Assembly: GCF_014396975.1 (NCBI RefSeq) | Contig: NZ_CP060719.1 | Coordinates: 1,956,001-2,020,000 of the forward strand | DNA: 64,000 nt | Reading direction: 5' to 3' | Source of the DNA: Thermomonas carbonis | Lineage (GTDB): Bacteria; Pseudomonadota; Gammaproteobacteria; Xanthomonadales; Xanthomonadaceae | Shown here: piece after piece, positions 58,940 through 64,000 of the stretch | How the letters are laid out: each line of letters begins with the position of its first letter | Numbering within the stretch: the stretch's first letter is position 1 | The notes under the pieces: model-generated | Told to the model about the DNA's origin: nothing | Database searches by the model: none | The model's input: only the letters and a program-made list of their open reading frames with translations | Made by a program: the position numbers and the translations under genes

Positions 58940-59479
58940 ATGGCAGAGCAACGCGAATCCCGCGGCCGCGATCGTGGTCCGCGCGAGGAAAAAGTCGATG
59001 ACGGCATGATCGAAAAGTTGATCGCGGTCAATCGCGTCAGCAAGACGGTCAAGGGCGGTCGCCAGTTCACCTTCACCGCATTGACGGTGGTGGGCGACGG
59101 CGCTGGCAAGGTCGGCTTCGGCTATGGCAAGGCGCGTGAAGTGCCGGTGGCTATCCAGAAGTCGATGGAATACGCCCGCAAGGGCATGACCACGGTGGAC
59201 CTGAACAACGGCACCCTGTTCCATCAGGTGAAGGCCAATCATGGTGCGGCCAGTGTGTTCATGAAGCCGGCATCGGAAGGTACTGGCGTGATCGCCGGTG
59301 GCGCGATGCGCGCCGTGCTGGAAGTGGTGGGCGTGAAGAACGTGCTGGCCAAGGCCACCGGTTCGCGCAACCCGATCAATCTGGTGCGCGCCACCATCCG
59401 CGGCCTGGAGTCGATCCGTTCGCCGGCCAAGATCGCGGCCAAGCGCGGCAAGAAGCTGGAGGATATCAACCATGGCTGA
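58940..59479 (+). CDS. rpsE: 30S ribosomal protein S5
   Basis: A 179-residue S5. The N-terminus is charged ([20 protein letters not shown]); [20 protein letters not shown] is the RNA-binding start, with [20 protein letters not shown] and the loop involved in spectinomycin sensitivity. It overlaps rpmD by 8 bases. Confidence 0.98.
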   Translation: MAEQRESRGRDRGPREEKVDDGMIEKLIAVNRVSKTVKGGRQFTFTALTVVGDGAGKVGFGYGKAREVPVAIQKSMEYARKGMTTVDLNNGTLFHQVKANHGAASVFMKPASEGTGVIAGGAMRAVLEVVGVKNVLAKATGSRNPINLVRATIRGLESIRSPAKIAAKRGKKLEDINHG

Positions 59480-59666
59480 TAATAATTCCGGCAAGACCGT
59501 CAAGGTCCGCCTGGTCAAGGGTCTGCGCGGCACCCAGGCGCGTCATCGCCTCTCGGTGAAGGCGCTCGGCCTGGGCAAGCTCAACAGCGTCCGCGAGCTG
59601 AAGGACAGCCCGCAGGTGCGTGGCTTGATCAACCAGCTGCATTACCTGGTCAAGGTCGAGGAGTAA
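59472..59666 (+). CDS. rpmD: 50S ribosomal protein L30
   Basis: A 64-residue L30. [20 protein letters not shown] and the conserved [19 protein letters not shown], then [15 protein letters not shown], fit the family. Its start lies inside the end of rpsE. Confidence 0.97.
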   Translation: MADNNSGKTVKVRLVKGLRGTQARHRLSVKALGLGKLNSVRELKDSPQVRGLINQLHYLVKVEE

Positions 59667-59670
59667 TCAC

Positions 59671-60108
59671 ATGAAGCTCAATACGCTCAAGCCCGCCGAT
59701 GGCGCTCGCCAGGACGCCCGTCGCGTCGGTCGCGGCATCGGTTCCGGTCTCGGCAAGACCTGCGGCCGCGGCCACAAGGGTTCGTTCGCGCGCTCCGGCA
59801 AGGGCAAGATCAAGGCCGGCTTTGAAGGTGGTCAGATGCCGATGTACAAGCGGTTGCCGAAGATCGGCTTCCGCTCGAAACTGGCCAATGATTGCGCCGA
59901 AGTGCTGCTGTACAAGCTGGACACGTTGCCGGCCGGCGAGATCGACTTCGCCGCCCTGCGCGCTGCCAAGCTGGTGCCGAGCACCGCCAAGCGCGCCAAG
60001 ATCGTTGCCAAGGGCGAAGTCAGCAAGGCCTTCACGCTTAAGGGCGTGGCTGCGACTGCGGGTGCCAAGGCCGCGATCGAGGCCGCCGGCGGCAAGCTGG
60101 CGGAGTAA
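59671..60108 (+). CDS. rplO: 50S ribosomal protein L15
   Basis: A 145-residue L15. [20 protein letters not shown], then the Gly-rich [20 protein letters not shown] and [20 protein letters not shown] are typical. It is 7 bases before secY. Confidence 0.98.
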   Translation: MKLNTLKPADGARQDARRVGRGIGSGLGKTCGRGHKGSFARSGKGKIKAGFEGGQMPMYKRLPKIGFRSKLANDCAEVLLYKLDTLPAGEIDFAALRAAKLVPSTAKRAKIVAKGEVSKAFTLKGVAATAGAKAAIEAAGGKLAE

Positions 60109-60115
60109 GCACGGC

Positions 60116-61468
60116 ATGTCGCGAAACGCGGGTGCGATGTCGGGTCTGGCGGGTGCGGGCAAGTTCACCGAACTTCGCTCGCGCCTGCTGTTCGTGCTGG
60201 GCGCGCTGATCATCTACCGGATTGGCTGCTTCATCCCGGTGCCGGGCGTCAACCCGCAGGCGATGCTGCAGCTCATGGAAGGGCAGAAGGGCACCATCGT
60301 GGACATGTTCAACATGTTCTCGGGTGGTGCGTTGTCGCGCTTCAGTCTGTTCGCATTGAACGTGGTGCCGTACATCTCGGCGTCGATCGTGGTCCAGTTG
60401 ATGACCCAGATCCTGCCGAGCTGGAAGGCGATGTCGAAGGAAGGCGAGTCCGGACGCCGCAAGATCACCCAGTACTCGCGCTTCGGCGCAGTGTTCCTGG
60501 CGATCTTCCAGGCCGCCGGCATCGCCATCGCGCTGCAGGGCCAAGGTGCAGGAAGCGGCCTGCCGGTGGTCTACAGCCCCGGCCCCGGCTTCGTGCTGAC
60601 CGCGGTGGTGTCGCTGACCGCGGGCACGATGTTCCTGATGTGGATTGGTGAGCAAATCACCGAGCGCGGTATCGGCAACGGCATCTCGCTGATCATTTTC
60701 GCCGGCATCGTCGCCGGCCTGCCGGGCGCGGTGTTGAATACCCTGCAGCAGGCCAATAGCGGCGACATGCAGTGGATCACGGTGTTCTTCATCCTGGCCA
60801 TCGTGCTGGCGTTCACTTGGTTCGTGGTGTTCGTGGAGCGCGGTCAGCGCCGGATCACGGTGAATTACGCCCGTCGCCAAGGTGGTCGTGGCGCGTACAT
60901 GAACCAGAGCTCGTTCCTGCCGCTCAAGCTCAACATGGCAGGCGTGATCCCGCCGATCTTCGCCTCGTCGATCATCATGTTCCCCGCCACTGCGTCCAGC
61001 TGGTTCGGTCAGTCCGGTGGCTCGGCCACCACGTGGCTGCAGAAGGTGAGCCAGATGCTGTCGCCGGGAGAGCCGTTGCACATGGTGTTGCTTGCGGCCC
61101 TGATCGCCGGTTTCGCGTTCTTCTACACCGCGCTGGTGTTCAATTCGCAGGAAACCGCCGACAACCTGAAGAAGTCCGGCGCGCTGATCCCGGGAATTCG
61201 CCCGGGCAAGGCGACGGCCGAGTACATCGATGCCGTGCTGACCCGGTTGACCGCGGCTGGTGCGTTGTACCTGGTCATCGTTTGTCTGTTGCCGGAAGTG
61301 ATGCGCACAGAGCTGGGTACCTCTTTCTACTTTGGTGGCACCTCCCTGCTGATCGTGGTGGTGGTGGTGATGGATTTCATCGCGCAGATCCAGGCGCACT
61401 TGATGTCGCACCAGTACGAGAGCCTGTTGAAGAAAGCGAATCTGAAGGGGCGAGGCGGTTCACGCTAG
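60116..61468 (+). CDS. secY: preprotein translocase subunit SecY
   Basis: A 450-residue ten-helix channel protein of the Sec translocon. [20 protein letters not shown] is the first helix; the plug and SecA-contact regions include [40 protein letters not shown] and the C5 loop [20 protein letters not shown]. It pairs with SecE encoded at 33258. Confidence 0.97.
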   Translation: MSRNAGAMSGLAGAGKFTELRSRLLFVLGALIIYRIGCFIPVPGVNPQAMLQLMEGQKGTIVDMFNMFSGGALSRFSLFALNVVPYISASIVVQLMTQILPSWKAMSKEGESGRRKITQYSRFGAVFLAIFQAAGIAIALQGQGAGSGLPVVYSPGPGFVLTAVVSLTAGTMFLMWIGEQITERGIGNGISLIIFAGIVAGLPGAVLNTLQQANSGDMQWITVFFILAIVLAFTWFVVFVERGQRRITVNYARRQGGRGAYMNQSSFLPLKLNMAGVIPPIFASSIIMFPATASSWFGQSGGSATTWLQKVSQMLSPGEPLHMVLLAALIAGFAFFYTALVFNSQETADNLKKSGALIPGIRPGKATAEYIDAVLTRLTAAGALYLVIVCLLPEVMRTELGTSFYFGGTSLLIVVVVVMDFIAQIQAHLMSHQYESLLKKANLKGRGGSR

Positions 61469-61873
61469 CGCGGCAGCGCTGCTCTGAACCGGGCGAGCGT
61501 CTGGACAGGATGTCCGGGCCGGGCTTTACGAAGTCTGTAAACCAACGCCATGGATGGCAACGAACACCAGCCAACGCCGACTTATGCGCGGCTTGGCACA
61601 ATGGGCGACCCGGGCGGCAGTCTCGCGCACGGGTGGCGCTGAACCGATCCGCACGCCGGAGTAGCGCGCGGGCAGGTCGGAATGCCTTCGAGAAGAAGTC
61701 GTTCCGGGGCTGCCAGTTCAGGGCCATCGCCGGAGCATGGGCACACTCCCCATGCCGGGTTCCTGCGCCGTTCCGGGCAGGGGCTTCCTGAAATGCCGAG
61801 ACTTGACTATAATTTCGTGTTCACTGCGCCGGGTCGAGAGATCCAGCGCCATTTCGTTATCGGAGATCGCCTT
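61469..61873 (+). other. 405-base gap between secY and rpsM; no rpmJ; possible promoter
   Basis: No L36 (rpmJ) reading frame is visible in any frame, although rpmJ often sits here. The gap has GCATGGG/CCCATGC pairing (61735-61755) and a perfect TATAAT at 61808-61813, 61 bases before rpsM, with a poor -35 (TTCCTG at 61785-61790). This could start a separate alpha-operon transcript. The leader would also be the place for S4-type autoregulation. Confidence 0.5.
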
Positions 61874-62230
61874 ATGGCGCGTATTGCGGGCGTCAACCTG
61901 CCTGCCCAGAAGCATGTCTGGGTCGGGCTGCAAAGCATCTACGGCATTGGCCGTACCCGTTCCAAGCTGGTGTGCGAATCGGCTGGCGTGAAATCGTCGA
62001 CCAAGATCCGCGACCTGTCCGAGCCGGACGTCGAGCGCCTGCGCGCCGAGGTAGGCAAGTTCGTGGTCGAGGGCGACCTGCGTCGCGAAATCGGCATGGC
62101 GATCAAGCGCCTGATGGATCTGGCCTGCTATCGCGGCCTGCGCCATCGTCGCGGTCTGCCGCTGCGTGGTCAGCGCACCCGGACCAATGCACGCACCCGC
62201 AAGGGTCCGCGCAAGGCCATCAGGAAGTAA
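61874..62230 (+). CDS. rpsM: 30S ribosomal protein S13
   Basis: A 118-residue S13. [37 protein letters not shown] and the C-terminal [20 protein letters not shown] are typical. It is the first gene of the alpha operon (rpsM-rpsK-rpsD-rpoA). Confidence 0.98.
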   Translation: MARIAGVNLPAQKHVWVGLQSIYGIGRTRSKLVCESAGVKSSTKIRDLSEPDVERLRAEVGKFVVEGDLRREIGMAIKRLMDLACYRGLRHRRGLPLRGQRTRTNARTRKGPRKAIRK

Positions 62231-62240
62231 GGGATAAATC

Positions 62241-62633
62241 ATGGCCAAGCCAGCTGCAGCTAAAACCAAGAAGAAGATCAAGCGCATCGTCACTGACGGC
62301 ATCGCCCACGTGCACGCTTCCTTCAACAACACCATCATCACCATCACCGATCGCCAGGGCAATGCGCTGTCGTGGGCCACTTCGGGCGGCGCGGGTTTCC
62401 GTGGTTCGCGCAAGTCGACCCCGTTCGCCGCGCAGGTTGCCGCCGAGAAAGCCGGCAAGGTTGCTCTCGATTACGGCGTGAAGTCGCTGGAAGTGCGCAT
62501 CAAGGGCCCGGGCCCGGGACGCGAGTCTGCCGTTCGTTCGTTGAACAACGTCGGCTACAAGATCATCAACATCATCGACGTGACGCCAATCCCGCACAAC
62601 GGGTGCCGTCCGCCGAAGAAGCGTCGCGTCTGA
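62241..62633 (+). CDS. rpsK: 30S ribosomal protein S11
   Basis: A 130-residue S11 of the platform. [40 protein letters not shown] and the end [19 protein letters not shown] are typical. Confidence 0.98.
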   Translation: MAKPAAAKTKKKIKRIVTDGIAHVHASFNNTIITITDRQGNALSWATSGGAGFRGSRKSTPFAAQVAAEKAGKVALDYGVKSLEVRIKGPGPGRESAVRSLNNVGYKIINIIDVTPIPHNGCRPPKKRRV

Positions 62634-62652
62634 CGCCGGGGAGCATTAGAAA

Positions 62653-63285
62653 ATGGCTCGTTATATCGGTCCCACCTGTAAGCTCGCCCGTCGCGAAGGC
62701 GCCGACCTCGGCCTGAAGTCGCCGGCCCGCGCGCTCGATTCCAAGTGCAAGCTGGAGCAAAAGCCCGGCCAGCATGGCGCCACCATGACCCGCAAGGGCA
62801 AGCTGTCCGACTACGCCACCCAGCTGCGCGAGAAGCAGAAGGTCAAGCGCATCTACGGCCTGCTGGAGCGTCAGTTCCGCAACTACTACAAGAAAGCGGC
62901 GACCAAGAAGGGCAACACCGGCGAGAACCTCCTGCAGTTGCTGGAGACCCGCCTGGACAATGTCGTCTATCGCATGGGCTTCGCGATCACCCGTCCGGCC
63001 GCACGCCAGTTGGTCTCGCACCGCGGCATCACCGTCAACGGCAAGCCGGTCAACCTTCCGTCGTTTGCGGTCAAGGCCGGAGATGCGATCGCCCTGTCCG
63101 AGAAGGCTGCCCGCCAACTCCGGGTCAAGGAATCGCTGACCGTGTCCCAGCAGATGGACCTCTCGCCGTCTTGGGTCGATGTGGACGCCACCAAGTTCGC
63201 CGGCGTGTTCAAGGCCGTGCCAGCGCGTGGCGACTTGCCCAGCGACATCAACGAAGCGCTGATCGTCGAGCTGTACTCGAAGTAA
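62653..63285 (+). CDS. rpsD: 30S ribosomal protein S4
   Basis: A 210-residue S4, a primary 16S binder. [20 protein letters not shown], the [24 protein letters not shown] middle and the S4 domain [39 protein letters not shown] are present. It lacks the Cys cluster of zinc-binding S4. Confidence 0.98.
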   Translation: MARYIGPTCKLARREGADLGLKSPARALDSKCKLEQKPGQHGATMTRKGKLSDYATQLREKQKVKRIYGLLERQFRNYYKKAATKKGNTGENLLQLLETRLDNVVYRMGFAITRPAARQLVSHRGITVNGKPVNLPSFAVKAGDAIALSEKAARQLRVKESLTVSQQMDLSPSWVDVDATKFAGVFKAVPARGDLPSDINEALIVELYSK

Positions 63286-63337
63286 GCCATTGCCACAGGC
63301 CTGCGCAACCTGCGCAGGCCAGCAGGAGACACCACGA

Positions 63338-64000
63338 ATGACGGTTACCGCCACCCAAGTGCTGCGTCCGCGCGGCCCGCAGATCGAGCGCATCACCGAC
63401 AACCGCGCCCGGGTCGTGATCGAACCGCTGGAACGCGGTTACGGCCACACCCTCGGCAACGCGCTGCGTCGTGTGCTGCTGTCCTCGATCCCCGGTTTCG
63501 CCATCACCGAAGTCGAGATCGACGGCGTTCTGCACGAATACACCACGGTCGAAGGTCTGCAGGAAGACGTGCTCGAAGTCCTGTTGAACCTGAAGGACGT
63601 CGCCATCCGCATGCACAGCGGCGACTCGGACACCCTGGAGCTGAAGAAGCAGGGCCCGGGCCTTGTCACCGCCGGCGACATCAAGACCAGCCACAACGTC
63701 GAGGTGTTGAACCCCGGCCACGTGATTGCCAACCTGACCAAGGACGTGGCGCTGAACATGCGCCTCACCATCAGTCGCGGTTTCGGCTACCAGCCGGCCG
63801 CCGCGCGTCGTCGTCCGGATGAAGAAACCCGGACGATCGGCAAGCTGATGCTGGACGCTTCGTTCTCGCCGGTCCGCCGCGTTGCGTACGCAGTGGAAGC
63901 CGCGCGCGTCGAGCAGCGTACCGACCTCGACAAGCTGGTGCTGGACATCGAGACCAACGGCACCATCGACGCCGAGGAAGCCGTGCGCACCGCCGCCGAC
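63338..64000 (+). CDS. rpoA: DNA-directed RNA polymerase subunit alpha, N-terminal part
   Basis: The first 221 codons are in the window; the gene continues past the right edge. The N-terminal domain that dimerises and nucleates the core enzyme is almost complete: [60 protein letters not shown] and [26 protein letters not shown] at 63323-63328 precedes ATG 63338. Confidence 0.97.
   Translation, partial: MTVTATQVLRPRGPQIERITDNRARVVIEPLERGYGHTLGNALRRVLLSSIPGFAITEVEIDGVLHEYTTVEGLQEDVLEVLLNLKDVAIRMHSGDSDTLELKKQGPGLVTAGDIKTSHNVEVLNPGHVIANLTKDVALNMRLTISRGFGYQPAAARRRPDEETRTIGKLMLDASFSPVRRVAYAVEAARVEQRTDLDKLVLDIETNGTIDAEEAVRTAAD

Overview
The window is GC-rich, densely coded bacterial chromosome. Gene order and protein sequences point to Gammaproteobacteria, order Xanthomonadales (Lysobacteraceae/Xanthomonadaceae, a Lysobacter- or Luteimonas-like organism). 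The evidence is the lolB-ispE-tRNA-Gln-prs-rplY-pth-ychF block, the hemA-prfA pair, a YchF/tRNA/tuf/secE/nusG/rpl/rpo block of gammaproteobacterial layout, and large secreted M4 and M28 peptidases with PPC and P-type C-terminal domains, which are common in predatory Lysobacter-like bacteria. The genus is inferred; no 16S gene is present.

Positions 1-6240 hold the start of a 5'-3' exonuclease-like gene, a nitroreductase, and the proton-translocating transhydrogenase genes. These are split: pntAa lies at 848-1942 and pntAb-pntB at 3514-5198, with an inverted sigma factor/DUF3619/DUF3106 operon between them. A small membrane protein and sufT follow. Positions 6241-12707 are the most accessory part: an M4 metalloprotease and two M28 aminopeptidases in tandem on the + strand. 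The first two share a nearly identical C-terminal P domain and 3' flank, including the terminator stem, a sign of recent domain exchange.

Positions 12737-26072 are mostly housekeeping and small metabolic genes. They include an asparaginase-domain protein, a wrbA/DUF2069/TPR-sulfotransferase operon, yihY, a TlpA-like thioredoxin, acylphosphatase, a FlgO/TPR protein, the tightly overlapped moaB-XRE-ppk2 operon, the hemA-prfA-GNAT operon and a secreted TPR protein. Positions 26069-31329 carry lolB, ispE (whose 3' end runs into tRNA-Gln), prs, rplY, pth and ychF. As written, ychF has a one-base frameshift.

From 31330 to the right edge the window is the translation/transcription superlocus: tRNA-Tyr, tRNA-Gly, tRNA-Thr, tuf, tRNA-Trp, secE, nusG, rplK, rplA, rplJ, rplL, rpoB, rpoC; then rpsL, rpsG, fusA and a second tuf; then the S10, spc and alpha operons from rpsJ to a truncated rpoA. 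I can point to sigma70-like promoters before the tRNA cluster, rplK, rpsL and rpsJ, and to well-paired leader hairpins before rplJ, rpoB, rpsL and rpsJ that probably carry autogenous or processing signals. No rpmJ gene is visible between secY and rpsM.

I saw no insertion sequences, prophage, CRISPR arrays, toxin-antitoxin pairs or rRNA genes. Nothing here is clearly a new defence or biosynthetic system. The observations most worth following are the ychF frameshift, the protease domain/terminator duplication, the ispE/tRNA overlap and the structured ribosomal-operon leaders.
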